From positions 2,232,001 through 2,296,000 of the forward strand of contig NZ_WIRE01000001.1 in assembly GCF_009601165.1 (NCBI RefSeq): DNA of 64,000 nucleotides. Direction: 5' to 3'. The translations under genes and the position numbers were made by a program. Origin of the DNA: Alcanivorax sediminis (GTDB taxonomy: Bacteria > Pseudomonadota > Gammaproteobacteria > Pseudomonadales > Alcanivoracaceae). The notes under the pieces are model-generated. The model worked only from the letters and a program-made list of their open reading frames with translations. It ran no database searches and was not told the origin of the DNA. Below are positions 44,194 through 53,171 of this stretch, in pieces. The first letter of the stretch is position 1, and each line of letters begins with the position of its first letter.

Positions 44194-47124
44194 GTGAAGG
44201 TGTTGGAGACATGGAAGCAGGCCAGCTGGAAGATCAAAACGCTGGTGATCCTGGGGATAATTTATGTCCTCTATGCCCTGCTGGGCTTTCTGGTTGCGCC
44301 AGGGCTGGTTCGGGATAACGCCAGCGAGATTCTGGCGGAGCTCACCGGCAGGGACGTGCAGATCAACGAGGTCAAGATCAACCCGCTGGCGTTGAGCGCC
44401 ACCATCAATGGTTTTGCCATCAAGGATGAGCAGACCGAGGTATTGGCCGGTTTCGATCACCTGTATGTCAATTTTCAGCTGTCTTCCCTGTTTCGCTGGA
44501 GCTGGTACTTTGATCAGGTGGCGCTTGACGGCTTGACCGTGAGAGCTCGCCGTAACCCGGGTTCCGCGTTCAATTTCGACGATGTGCTGGCACATCTTGA
44601 GGCGCAAGCTGAGGCAGAGCCAGTAGAAGAGGCTCCGCCGGAAGACGAGAACGCATCACTACCGAGTATCGCCATAGGCCAGCTGCTGCTGACCAATGGG
44701 GACCTGCGTTATACCGAAGCCGCGGGCAAAGAACCCCACGAGCTGATCCTGCCTATTGCCTTTGATATCACCAATTTCTCCACCGTAGCCAAAGACAAGG
44801 AATCCAATGACTATGCTATCCGCCTGGAAGGGCCGGATGGCGGCGGCTTCGAGTGGGCGGGGAATTTTGAATTTGCTCCCTTTACCGCCAACGGGCGGTT
44901 GCAAGTAGAGCGGGTAGACCTTGTTTCCCTTGCCAAGCTGGGTGCGGAACAGGTTCGCTTTACCGTGCCTTCCGGTGAGCTGGACCTGGAAGCGAATTAC
45001 CAGTTTTCACAAGGGGAGGACATCAAGTTATTGATTTCTCAGGGCCGGGTGACCTTGCGTAATCTGTCCTTGCAGAAACCGGGAGAGGAATCGCCCAGTA
45101 TTCAGTTCCCGGCGATCACTGTGTCGGGGATTGCCGTTGATACACAGGCTCAGACCGTATCGATTCCAGAGGTAGAAGTATCCAGGCCCGAGGTCAATGC
45201 GGTGCTGGAAGAGGCGGGACTGGACCTGGCGACATTGTTTCTGCCACCGGATGACGACAAGGCAGAACAGGTTAAGGAGCAGGTCAAAGAGAAGGCCCAG
45301 GCGGCGGCTGAGCGGATTGTAGAGGCCGAAACCTTCTGGAAGGTCACACTGGACAGGTTGGGCGTTAAGGGAAGCACTCTGCGTTTCCGTGACCAGACGC
45401 TGGCACCCGCCCAGACCGTGGAAATGACCGAGGGGGATTTCGAACTCACCAATCTGGTGGTGGGTGAGGAAGCCCCTTTCCAGTGGCAAGGTAGCGCGAA
45501 AATCGCTGGAGAGGGGCAGTTGACTCATTCCGGCGAGGGTATGCTCGCGCCGCTGAACATTGCCAGCAAGGCCAGCCTGAGTGGCTTGCCACTGGCTACC
45601 TTTTCTCCCTGGATGGAGCGTGAAGTGCCTCTGTCCTTGCGCGCGGGAGTGCTCGCGCTGGACCTGGATGCCAAGGTTGAAGGCGATGCGCCTGACATTA
45701 CCGCCTCTGCCAGTGGCACGGTGCAGGGCCTGAATGTGCTGGAAAACGGCCAGGCCTTCTTCAAGGCCAATAATGTGGCTCTTCAGGGACTGACCCTTTC
45801 TACTGCAACCCAGCAAGTCAACATTCAGGATGTGGCGCTGAGCGGCATGGATGTTCTGCACAAGGTAGACAGCCAGGGACGTGACTTGAGTATGCGCATC
45901 GCAGCGGGTACTCGACCCTCTGAAGGCGGAAGTGCTTCTGCGAGTGGGGATAACGAAAAGCCCTGGCAAGTCGCGCTCAAGAAAGTGCGGGTCATTGGCA
46001 GTCAGGTGCGCCATGAAGACCAGACCGTGACACCGAACTTCCGCATCGGTCTCTATCAGTTATCCGGTACGGTGACTAATTTGAATACCCGTCCCGGCAG
46101 CCGTGCAAACCTCAATCTACAGGCACAGATTGATCGCTACGCTCCGTTCACAGCGAAAGGCGTGGTTTCACCCGAGCCGTTGTATTCCAACCTGAATGTG
46201 TCATTAAAGAACTACGAGATGACCAGCCTCACCCCCTTTACTGGTCTTTACCTTGGCTATCAGGTGGAGAAAGGTCAGTTGGGTGTGGATACCGGGGTGG
46301 ATATCGAGAATAACCGCCTGGAGAGCAAATCCGAAATTCTCGCAGACCAGTTCTATCTGGGAGAAAAAGTGGAGAGCGAGGAAGCCGTGAAGGTACCGAT
46401 CAAACTCGGTCTTTCCGTACTGAGGACCCGCAATGGCGAGATCAATTTACCGGTCACCATGTCTGGCGATCTTGATGATCCAAGCTTCAGTGTCACCGGT
46501 ATGATTCTCAAGGTGCTGACCAATGTTGTGGTGAAAGCGGCGACTGCGCCTTTCTCCATCCTGGCGGGGCTGGCCGGAGGCCAGAATCTGGAACAGATCC
46601 AGTTTGCACCGGGCAGTGCCGAAGTGGGACCGGACACGTCAAACTCGTTGGCAGCAGTGGCCAAGGTGCTGACTGAGAAACCGGACTTGTCGTTTGGTTT
46701 GATTGGCACCACCAGCCAGGAAGATCGTGTGGCCCTGGCCGAACAGCAGATTGGTATGGATGTGGCCGGCGAGGACTGGGCGGGTATTGATCTGGCGCTT
46801 GAAGAATCCTCCCTGCGTCGCAAGTTGAAGCGGCGCTATGAATCCGCAACGGATCAGGATGTGGAGACGCTAGTCAGCGATCCCTTGCCGGAAGAGGGCG
46901 ATGAAGCAGACAAGATGCTTGCGCGGGCGGCTTGGGATGCCATGGTCAAATCCGGTGCCAAAGCCGTTACCTCCCAGCAGCTGGTCGAGCTGGCCCGTCT
47001 GCGTTCCGAGAATGCCAAGGCGACCCTGGTGCAACAGCTTGGCGCGGAACAGTCCCGAGTTTACCTGAATGAATCCAGGGTGGATGGTGAGGTCACAGGC
47101 TTGACCCTGACACTGGGCAAGTAA
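44194..47124 (+). CDS. DUF748 (AsmA-like) envelope protein
   Basis: This large envelope protein of 976 residues has an N-terminal anchor (TLVILGIIYVLYALLGFLVAP) and an AsmA/DUF748-like beta-rich body (VQINEVKINPLALSATINGFAIKD and similar repeats). A C-terminal region has an OmpA-like motif (QIQFAPGSAEVGPDTSNSL... VLTEKPDLSFGLIG). Such proteins span the periplasm and are thought to help lipid or outer-membrane homeostasis. The start is ambiguous: GTG at 44194 (7 bases after GAGGG) or TTG at 44188. It is not clearly in an operon. Confidence 0.8.
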   Translation: MKVLETWKQASWKIKTLVILGIIYVLYALLGFLVAPGLVRDNASEILAELTGRDVQINEVKINPLALSATINGFAIKDEQTEVLAGFDHLYVNFQLSSLFRWSWYFDQVALDGLTVRARRNPGSAFNFDDVLAHLEAQAEAEPVEEAPPEDENASLPSIAIGQLLLTNGDLRYTEAAGKEPHELILPIAFDITNFSTVAKDKESNDYAIRLEGPDGGGFEWAGNFEFAPFTANGRLQVERVDLVSLAKLGAEQVRFTVPSGELDLEANYQFSQGEDIKLLISQGRVTLRNLSLQKPGEESPSIQFPAITVSGIAVDTQAQTVSIPEVEVSRPEVNAVLEEAGLDLATLFLPPDDDKAEQVKEQVKEKAQAAAERIVEAETFWKVTLDRLGVKGSTLRFRDQTLAPAQTVEMTEGDFELTNLVVGEEAPFQWQGSAKIAGEGQLTHSGEGMLAPLNIASKASLSGLPLATFSPWMEREVPLSLRAGVLALDLDAKVEGDAPDITASASGTVQGLNVLENGQAFFKANNVALQGLTLSTATQQVNIQDVALSGMDVLHKVDSQGRDLSMRIAAGTRPSEGGSASASGDNEKPWQVALKKVRVIGSQVRHEDQTVTPNFRIGLYQLSGTVTNLNTRPGSRANLNLQAQIDRYAPFTAKGVVSPEPLYSNLNVSLKNYEMTSLTPFTGLYLGYQVEKGQLGVDTGVDIENNRLESKSEILADQFYLGEKVESEEAVKVPIKLGLSVLRTRNGEINLPVTMSGDLDDPSFSVTGMILKVLTNVVVKAATAPFSILAGLAGGQNLEQIQFAPGSAEVGPDTSNSLAAVAKVLTEKPDLSFGLIGTTSQEDRVALAEQQIGMDVAGEDWAGIDLALEESSLRRKLKRRYESATDQDVETLVSDPLPEEGDEADKMLARAAWDAMVKSGAKAVTSQQLVELARLRSENAKATLVQQLGAEQSRVYLNESRVDGEVTGLTLTLGK

Positions 47125-47345
47125 ACGCTGGGCCGGGGACTGGAGAAGTCTGCGGCCTGGTGAGTATCTGGCAAGGGCGATCATCGGTTGCTTTTGTTGG
47201 ATGCCTGATGCCTCACGGAAGTACATCCCGTTGCCAAAATCAAAGGGCAGGGTCCTCAGAGGTTTCTGCTCTTTTTGCCTCAGGTTTTTGGCACGTGGCG
47301 GCTTACTTGCTGTTAGGAAAGACGTACTATCTTTCGTCGAGGATA

Positions 47346-47361
47346 CCCCCCCCAAAAAAAA
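47346..47361 (+). repeat. Adjacent C8 and A8 homopolymer tracts
   Basis: Eight Cs (47346-47353) are directly followed by eight As (47354-47361), about 20 bp before the ATG of the 47380 gene. Such tracts are prone to slippage. They lie upstream of the coding region, so they could affect transcription or translation initiation but not reading frame. Confidence 0.7.
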
Positions 47362-47379
47362 CATGATGAACACAACAAT

Positions 47380-48126
47380 ATGGCCATAGTGTGGAGCGCC
47401 GAAAGGGAAGGTGTGCGCTACGAAGTCCACAGCAAGGGAAAGAAACTGGAGCTGTATGCCAATGGCGTACAACATTCCGAGTTCCATCCGGACCGCCTGC
47501 TGACCGGTAGTGTCTGGGATTTGTTGTGGTTGCCTGCCTTGCTGCAAGCGCCCGATCGATACCAGCGAGTGCTGGTGCTCGGGTTGGGAGGAGGGTCGCT
47601 GATACCGCCCATTCGTAAGCTTCTCAATCCGGAAACGCTAGTGGCCGTGGAGTTGGATGCGCCGCATCTGGAAGTGGCCAGGGATGTGTTTGGTGTCGCC
47701 GATATGGGGGTGGAAACGCATCTGGCCGATGCATGCCAGTGGCTGGAGGATTATCAGGGGCCCCCGTTTGACCTGATCATTGAGGACCTGTTCGCCCCGA
47801 GCAACGAGCAGGTAACCCGGGCTGTGCCTGCGTCGATGCAATGGCAGCGCAAGCTGGAATCTTGCCTGTCAGAGCAAGGAATGCTGGTAATGAACTTCGG
47901 TGACTGGCCAGAGTATCGGGACAGCGCACTCTCCGGTAACAAGGCATTGAGGGGGTTTGCCAGCCGCTTTCGCTTGTCGTGCAGCGACTGCCACAACGCG
48001 GTGATCGCCTTCAGTCGCTTGCCTGCTCGCAGTGTGAAGCTGCGTCGCCAGCTGGCAACAATTCCGGAGCTGAGCAGCAAAGAGGCGCGAGGCAGGCTGG
48101 ACTATCATATTCGCCAGTTGGATTAA
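47380..48126 (+). CDS. Spermidine-synthase-like SAM-fold protein
   Basis: The protein has 248 residues. RVLVLGLGGGSLIPPIRKLL (about 63-82), VAVELDAPHLEVARDVFG (about 87) and DACQWLEDYQGPPFDLIIEDLF (about 112-133) match the Rossmann core of the spermine/spermidine synthase family. The usual DGxxQ polyamine-site motif is not seen, so it is probably a methyltransferase-like relative rather than a true SpeE. No ribosome-binding site precedes the ATG; C8A8 tracts lie just upstream. It is convergent to slt across a pair of heptad arrays. Confidence 0.7.
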   Translation: MAIVWSAEREGVRYEVHSKGKKLELYANGVQHSEFHPDRLLTGSVWDLLWLPALLQAPDRYQRVLVLGLGGGSLIPPIRKLLNPETLVAVELDAPHLEVARDVFGVADMGVETHLADACQWLEDYQGPPFDLIIEDLFAPSNEQVTRAVPASMQWQRKLESCLSEQGMLVMNFGDWPEYRDSALSGNKALRGFASRFRLSCSDCHNAVIAFSRLPARSVKLRRQLATIPELSSKEARGRLDYHIRQLD

Positions 48127-48129
48127 GAC

Positions 48130-48218
48130 AGCTTCGAACTACGAGCTAGCAGAAAAAGCCTAAAAGCGTTTCGCGTTTGAACTTCCTCGCAGCTCATAGC
48201 TGACCGCTCACAGCTGAT
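48130..48218. repeat. Inverted pair of heptad arrays between convergent genes
   Basis: Left units AGCTTCG, AACTACG and AGCTAGC (48130-48150) and right units AGCTCAT, AGCTGAC, CGCTCAC and AGCTGAT (48191-48218) flank a 40-bp centre with AGCCTAAAAG. The right arm ends at the slt stop codon. The layout is the same as at 791-870, with a different unit sequence. Confidence 0.75.
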
Positions 48219-48220
48219 TT

Positions 48221-50140
48221 TTATTCCAACATGGACAGTGAATAGCGGCTTTCGTTTTCCTTGTCGCTGATCAGCTGTGCGGTACGGGGCTGGTCGTCAT
48301 GCAAGCCGATGAACAACACCCGGTAAGTCAGGACCGCCTGCACATAATCGCGGGTTTCCCGGAAGGGAATGGATTCGACCCACACATCCGCGGGCACCGC
48401 CTTGTCGTCTTCTGCTTCCAGCCAGTTATCCACCCGGTGCGGGCCGGCATTATAGGCGGCCAGTGCCAGCAAGCGATTACCATTGAATTGTTCCAGCAAC
48501 TCGGCAAGGTAGCGCGTACCCAGGCCAATATTGACGTTTTGGTCAAACAGCATGGCCTGAGTCGGTCTGTCCTGACCCACATCTCGGGCCACATTGCGTG
48601 CAGTGGCGGGCATCAATTGCATCAGGCCGCTGGCGCCAACGCCGGAGCGGGCGCGGGGATTAAAAGCGCTTTCCCGTCGTGACACGGCCATGGCCAGCCA
48701 GGGGTCAAGATTGTTCTCCAGGGCCTCCTTTTCAAACTGGGCGCGGTAAGCCGGTGGGAATCGCCACGCCAGGGTGTCCCAGGATTTGGACTGGATAGAG
48801 GCTTCTACCGCGAGGCTGTACCACTGTTGCTTGAGTGCGTAGTCGGCCAGTGCCTGCTGCTGCTCCCGGTCACTGTTCCAGAGCAGCCACAGCCATTCTC
48901 GATGAGCGGCGGTATCTTCTTCCAGTTCCTGTAGCAACTGGACCCGATTGACGGCGGCCGGTGGCTCAAAGGGAGTACTGGCAGCGTAAGGGGCATCTGA
49001 AAAACGGTAGGGTTCGCCTAGCCGGTCCGCCGCCAGGAAGGCGAAGAAGTTTCGGCCCTGGGCAGCTTTCTGCAGCAGTTCCCGGGCTGTATCTTCCTGG
49101 CCAGTGGCTTCCAGAGCCCGCGCCTGCCAGTACTGCCAGCGTGAATCGGCCTGTTCCTGCTCTGGCAACTTGGCAATCCAGTGAGCCACCGCATCCCAGT
49201 TCTGTTCGATTATGGCGCGGCGAGTGCGTTGGCTCAGCAGCTCCACATCACTGTGATCCTCCAGCCAGTTATCCAGCCATTCGCGGTTTTCCTCAATGCC
49301 TCGAATGGTGGAATACCATGCCAGCCGACGCGCCAGTGTCTGGCGAGCTTCTTCATTCTTGATGCGCTTTGCATGTTTCTCGTACCACTTTCTGGCGGTG
49401 ACGGTATCGGTGTAGATCCAGCGATAAAAGCCGTCTTCACGAAGTGCTGCTTTCTGCTCCTTGCTAAGACCTTTGGGGAGGTTTTCCAGTTCGTCAGGAG
49501 AGCGGTAGAGCTTCTTCAACCAGTTGCCGGCCGTTTCATATTCGCTGCCTTCCAGGGAGCGATTCAGGTAGCGCATCAGACTGTAGTTGCCAGCTTCAAA
49601 GGCCAGTCTCTGGCGCTCCCAGATTGCCTTCTCATCAATGACGCCAGCGTTTCGGGCGGCACTGAAAAGAGGGTCACAGGCATCCGGTCGGGAGCTGCCG
49701 TAGTTCCACAGACGAGCGGCTTCCTGCAGGGCGGAATCATCGCCACTGGCCAGCCGTGCCTGGTAGTAATAGCACTGCAACGTTACCGGGCCGGGCACCT
49801 GGTTGCTGACCGCCAGGAGTGCGTCCCAGCGCTTGGCTTTGCCATAAGCGGTAATCGCGATGTCACGAATATCATCGGGAAGAGGGGAGTCATTGTATTT
49901 TTCTGCATAGGCAATGACTTTCTCCGCAGACAACTCCGGGAGGCCAGCCCTGATACGGTGGAATTCCAGGTAGGACTCCAGTGGGTGGTTATCCTCCAGC
50001 TCGGCTTCCATACGGGAAAGGGTGTCCCAGTCATCATTGCGAGCGGCATCCAGCGCCTGACGGAACGTGTCAGAGCGGGTTTCAGCCAGGGCCATTGTGG
50101 TCATCAGACTACAGGCAATCAGTACTGCGGCGCGAACCAT
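48221..50140 (-). CDS. slt: Soluble lytic murein transglycosylase
   Basis: This 639-residue Slt70-type enzyme cleaves peptidoglycan glycan strands to anhydro-muropeptides in the periplasm. A signal peptide (VRAAVLIACSLMTTMALAE) is followed by a long alpha-superhelical U and L domain region. The C-terminal goose-lysozyme-like domain has the catalytic Glu in SRRESAFNPRARSGVGASGLMQLMP (about 480-505), ATARN and AAYNAGPHRVDNWL. The ATG at 50140 has GGAGG 5 bases upstream; four extra residues encoded from 50152 are unlikely. Confidence 0.92.
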   Translation of the reverse strand: MVRAAVLIACSLMTTMALAETRSDTFRQALDAARNDDWDTLSRMEAELEDNHPLESYLEFHRIRAGLPELSAEKVIAYAEKYNDSPLPDDIRDIAITAYGKAKRWDALLAVSNQVPGPVTLQCYYYQARLASGDDSALQEAARLWNYGSSRPDACDPLFSAARNAGVIDEKAIWERQRLAFEAGNYSLMRYLNRSLEGSEYETAGNWLKKLYRSPDELENLPKGLSKEQKAALREDGFYRWIYTDTVTARKWYEKHAKRIKNEEARQTLARRLAWYSTIRGIEENREWLDNWLEDHSDVELLSQRTRRAIIEQNWDAVAHWIAKLPEQEQADSRWQYWQARALEATGQEDTARELLQKAAQGRNFFAFLAADRLGEPYRFSDAPYAASTPFEPPAAVNRVQLLQELEEDTAAHREWLWLLWNSDREQQQALADYALKQQWYSLAVEASIQSKSWDTLAWRFPPAYRAQFEKEALENNLDPWLAMAVSRRESAFNPRARSGVGASGLMQLMPATARNVARDVGQDRPTQAMLFDQNVNIGLGTRYLAELLEQFNGNRLLALAAYNAGPHRVDNWLEAEDDKAVPADVWVESIPFRETRDYVQAVLTYRVLFIGLHDDQPRTAQLISDKENESRYSLSMLE

Positions 50141-50346
50141 CTGAGCCTCCATGTAAGTCGCATTTATCGGCAGATATCTTTTGATTCTACCGACCGGGCG
50201 GCTTTCGGGGAGTGCTGATTATGTAAAACTTTCAGGATTGTGATGAGAATGGGGTGACGAGCCGATGGAAGGCGCTGGCAAGGGCCTGACTGCGTTATAC
50301 TTCCTGCCGGTTTGCTGCCAATCCGCTCATATTTGCACGGGACAAC

Positions 50347-51321
50347 ATGGAAAATTCTACACAACTCATACTGCGCCAGAGTGAGGCGCTAGCCGGTCGA
50401 CAGGTTTTGGTGGTAGAAGCAAATGACAGTGCGCTGATGTCACTGGATGTGGGTGCCGATATTCACGTCCACGCGGATGATTTCACGATCGGGGCACAAC
50501 AGTGGGCACCTGCTCCGTCTATCCCTGACAATATTGATCTGTTGATCCTGCCTTTACCCAAGTCCGGTGACCGTTTGCGTTTCCTGCTCAACTGGCTGGC
50601 GGGCGAAATTCAAGCGCCGGTGGAAATCTGGCTGGTGGGGCCGGCGAAGGGAGGCATCAAGGGGGCGCTGAAACACTTTGCTATCCATGTGGACATCAGT
50701 GAGCTGGTGGACAGTGCACGACACTGCAAACTCTACAGGGGTATGTTGCAGCCGGGTGAAAAGCAGACCCTTAAAAGTTGGGGGGAAGTGATAGCGGTGG
50801 ATGAGCTGACGGCGGTGAGTTATCCGGGGGTGTTCAGCCATGGTCGTCTGGATGAAGGGTCTCGCCTTCTGCTGGATGCGCTGCAGCAGAATACCCTGCC
50901 CAAGCCGGGCAAGGTGGTTGACGTCGGTTGCGGTGCAGGTGTCTTGAGCATCACTCTGGCACGGCAGGGCTGGCAGGTGCAGGCCATGGATGTCAGTGCC
51001 ACGGCGGTTGCCTCCTGCAAGATCAGTCTGGAGCGTAATGGTCTGCAAGGCCAGGTGAGTGGCGGTGATCTGTTCTCACCGGTATCGGGACGAGTGGATA
51101 TGATTGTCACCAATCCTCCCTTTCATGATCGACGCCTGCGCACCACCGACATTACCCGGCGTCTGATCCAGGAGGCCCCAAGGCACCTTAAAGAGGGTGG
51201 TGAAATGTGGCTGGTGGCGAACCGGGAGCTGCCCTATGTTCAGTGGCTGGATCAGGCATTCCGACATGTGCAGGTAGCAGCGGAAACCAATCGTTTTCGG
51301 GTGTACCGGGCTGTGCTGTAA
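50347..51321 (+). CDS. rsmC: 16S rRNA m2G1207 methyltransferase
   Basis: RsmC (324 residues) methylates G1207 of 16S rRNA. The N-terminal half is the degenerate MTase-like domain of RsmC/RlmG-type enzymes. The C-terminal catalytic domain has VVDVGCGAGVLSITLARQGW (SAM motif, about 197-216), MDVSATAVASCKISLERNGL and the MTase motif IVTNPPFHDRR (about 256-266). The length is normal. It is divergent from slt (206 bp) and convergent with the epimerase gene. Confidence 0.93.
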   Translation: MENSTQLILRQSEALAGRQVLVVEANDSALMSLDVGADIHVHADDFTIGAQQWAPAPSIPDNIDLLILPLPKSGDRLRFLLNWLAGEIQAPVEIWLVGPAKGGIKGALKHFAIHVDISELVDSARHCKLYRGMLQPGEKQTLKSWGEVIAVDELTAVSYPGVFSHGRLDEGSRLLLDALQQNTLPKPGKVVDVGCGAGVLSITLARQGWQVQAMDVSATAVASCKISLERNGLQGQVSGGDLFSPVSGRVDMIVTNPPFHDRRLRTTDITRRLIQEAPRHLKEGGEMWLVANRELPYVQWLDQAFRHVQVAAETNRFRVYRAVL

Positions 51322-51344
51322 GCACGTCACTCCGTTGTCTGTTG

Positions 51345-51375
51345 TGACAGGATGGAGGGTGTTCCCATCCTGTCA
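51345..51375. terminator. Hairpin between convergent rsmC and epimerase genes
   Basis: TGACAGGATGG pairs perfectly with CCATCCTGTCA (11 bp, 9-base loop) between the two convergent stops. There is no T-run on either side, so termination would not be of the standard intrinsic type. Confidence 0.5.
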
Positions 51376-51391
51376 GTTAACTCCCGTCAGC

Positions 51392-52372
51392 TTAGAGCAG
51401 ATTCTCTTCGGCCATCCAGGTGATGCAGTTCTCGATCATGGTCGCGAGTGGGATCTGATTATTGAAACCGAGCTGTTCCACCGCCTTGCTGCTGTCCGCG
51501 TGTACCCGATGGGTAATCAGGGCAACTTTTTCCGGCGTCAGCCGAGGCTCATTGCCGGAGAACAGGCTGCCAATGGGGGAGATCTGCCCGGCCAGCCGGA
51601 GTACAAAGGGGGGCACGGTTCTGGTGGGTACCTTGCGCCCCAGCTGACGGGCAATGGTCTGTACCAGTTCCAGAAAACTGGCTTCAATGCCGGCAAGAAT
51701 ATAACGCTCGCCGCTTATCCCTTTCTCATAGGCCGTGATGTGAGCCTTGGCCACTTCTTCCACCGCGCAGAAATTGCCTCCGCCTGGTGGTACCCCTGGC
51801 AGCTTGCCGTCGTTGATCAGCTTGATCATCTGTGACCAGTTGTGCGTGTCTCCGGCGCCGATAATGCCACAGGGATTGAGGATGACGGCATCCAGCCCCT
51901 GGCGAATACCATTCTCTACTTCCTGCTCGGCCAGATACTTGGTGCGGTTGTAGTTGATCCAGTCGTTGGCGGCATTGGAGGGGGTGAGTTCGTTGATCGG
52001 CTCATCCTGGATGCCCCAGGCAGAAATCGATGAGGTGTGAATAAAACGTCCCGCCACATTCTTTTGTGCGGCGCTGACCATGGCGCGGGTGCCGAGCACA
52101 TTGTCTTTGTATTGCTGGGCATTGCCCCGGCGCCACATGCTGGTGTTGCCGGCCACATGGAACACCGCGTCTGGAGCGGGAGGCATGACCAAGGCCAGTT
52201 CGGTAGCGTTATCCAGTGGTGCCTGCACCACCGACACCCCCTTGGCCTGTAGCGTTGAGGCATCGCTGCGAGGCCGAATCACGGCGGTGACATCCCAGCC
52301 TTTTTCCAGCAACTGGTCCACGATATGGCCACCCAGAAACCCCCGGGCTCCACTAATAAATGCCACCGGCAT
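51392..52372 (-). CDS. NAD-dependent epimerase/dehydratase (DFR-like)
   Basis: This 326-residue extended SDR has the nucleotide turn ISGARGFLGGHI (6-17), FHVAGNTSMWRR, the Ser in HTSSISAWG (about 112) and the YNRTKYLAE (about 144) Tyr-Lys pair. It resembles dihydroflavonol reductase-like/hopanoid-associated sugar epimerases. The substrate is unknown. The ATG at 52372 is preceded by GGAGAAC. It ends convergent with rsmC. Confidence 0.85.
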   Translation of the reverse strand: MPVAFISGARGFLGGHIVDQLLEKGWDVTAVIRPRSDASTLQAKGVSVVQAPLDNATELALVMPPAPDAVFHVAGNTSMWRRGNAQQYKDNVLGTRAMVSAAQKNVAGRFIHTSSISAWGIQDEPINELTPSNAANDWINYNRTKYLAEQEVENGIRQGLDAVILNPCGIIGAGDTHNWSQMIKLINDGKLPGVPPGGGNFCAVEEVAKAHITAYEKGISGERYILAGIEASFLELVQTIARQLGRKVPTRTVPPFVLRLAGQISPIGSLFSGNEPRLTPEKVALITHRVHADSSKAVEQLGFNNQIPLATMIENCITWMAEENLL

Positions 52373-52499
52373 GGCGTTCTCCTCAATGAATCAATCATGG
52401 CAGTGTAACCCGAACATCGCGCAGGTAAATGAAGAAGATGATCCGGTGCACCGGGGGCTGGCCAAGATGCGGGGTTTTGTCTATATTGCCGTTTCCAAA

Positions 52500-52573
52500 G
52501 CGGGTGTAGTTCAATGGTAGAACGGCAGCTTCCCAAGCTGCATACGAGAGTTCGATTCTCTTCACCCGCTCCA
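52500..52573 (+). tRNA. tRNA-Gly (CCC)
   Basis: This is a complete 74-nt cloverleaf with CCA encoded. The acceptor stem GCGGGTG pairs with CACCCGC; the D-arm (GTTCAATGGTAGAAC) and the T-arm with GTTCGATTC are clear. The anticodon loop CTTCCCAAG gives CCC. It closely resembles E. coli glyU in length and arms. It lies between the epimerase and L,D-transpeptidase genes. Confidence 0.95.
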
Positions 52574-52582
52574 GATAATGAC

Positions 52583-52611
52583 AAGGCCGCCTCAGGGCGG
52601 CTTTGTGCTTT
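52583..52611 (+). terminator. Terminator after tRNA-Gly
   Basis: The stem GCCGCC/GGCGGC with a TCAG loop (52586-52601) is followed by TTTGTGCTTT, 10 bp past the tRNA 3' end. Confidence 0.75.
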
Positions 52612-52680
52612 CTGGGGAGCGTTGCCAAAACTGTGGTGGCGCCCGTTGCATCTTTTTCCCAACCCCCGGACACTTCCTTC

Positions 52681-53151
52681 ATGGAATTGATCATTACGCT
52701 GTCTGACCAGAGTCTCGAGATCCGTGGCGAGAACCGCGAGCGGTTTGCTATTTCTTCCGCCCGTAACGGCGCGGGGGAAGCCATGGGCTCGGAAGCAACG
52801 CCCCGTGGCCGTCATATGGTGCGCGCCCGCTTCGGTGCGGGCTTGCCGGAAGGGGCGGTGCTCACCGGGCGCAAGTTTTCCGGTGAGGTCTATTCGGCGG
52901 AGCTGGCCAAGCAGTACCCTGACAGGGACTGGGTGCTTACCCGTATCCTGTGGCTGGGTGGCCTGGAGGCCGGTCGCAATCAGGGGGGCAACGTGGATAG
53001 TTTCCGGCGCTTTATCTATATTCACGGCACGCCGGACAGCGAACCCATGGGCACGCCGGCTTCCCATGGCTGTATCCGCATGCGAAACGCGGATTTGATT
53101 CGCCTTTTTGACCTGGTACCAGTGGGTACGCTGGTGACCATAACCGAATAA
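52681..53151 (+). CDS. L,D-transpeptidase (YkuD) without visible signal peptide
   Basis: This 156-residue protein is a YkuD domain with IYIHGTPD (about 115) and the catalytic SHGCIRM motif (about 132; Cys, His). Typical enzymes cross-link peptidoglycan or attach lipoproteins in the periplasm. Here the N-terminus MELIITLSDQSLEIRG is not a signal peptide. Upstream codons in frame start inside the tRNA terminator and do not give a convincing one either. It lies 20 bp before nagZ in the same direction, which suggests co-expression with peptidoglycan recycling. Confidence 0.8.
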   Translation: MELIITLSDQSLEIRGENRERFAISSARNGAGEAMGSEATPRGRHMVRARFGAGLPEGAVLTGRKFSGEVYSAELAKQYPDRDWVLTRILWLGGLEAGRNQGGNVDSFRRFIYIHGTPDSEPMGTPASHGCIRMRNADLIRLFDLVPVGTLVTITE

Positions 53152-53171
53152 CTGTCTCCTTCAGGGTAGTC

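Noticed and set aside
45028..46014. Open frame of 328 codons antisense to the DUF748 gene
   Set aside because: No plausible start or motif, and the sense strand has a continuous, sensible protein.
47160..47366. Small open frame before the spermidine-synthase-like gene
   Set aside because: No ribosome-binding site, odd composition, and it runs through the C8A8 tracts; more likely non-coding leader.
51329..51350. LexA box near the rsmC 3' end
   Set aside because: CTGT and ACAG halves are present, but separated by only 4 bases, and they belong to the hairpin between two convergent genes.
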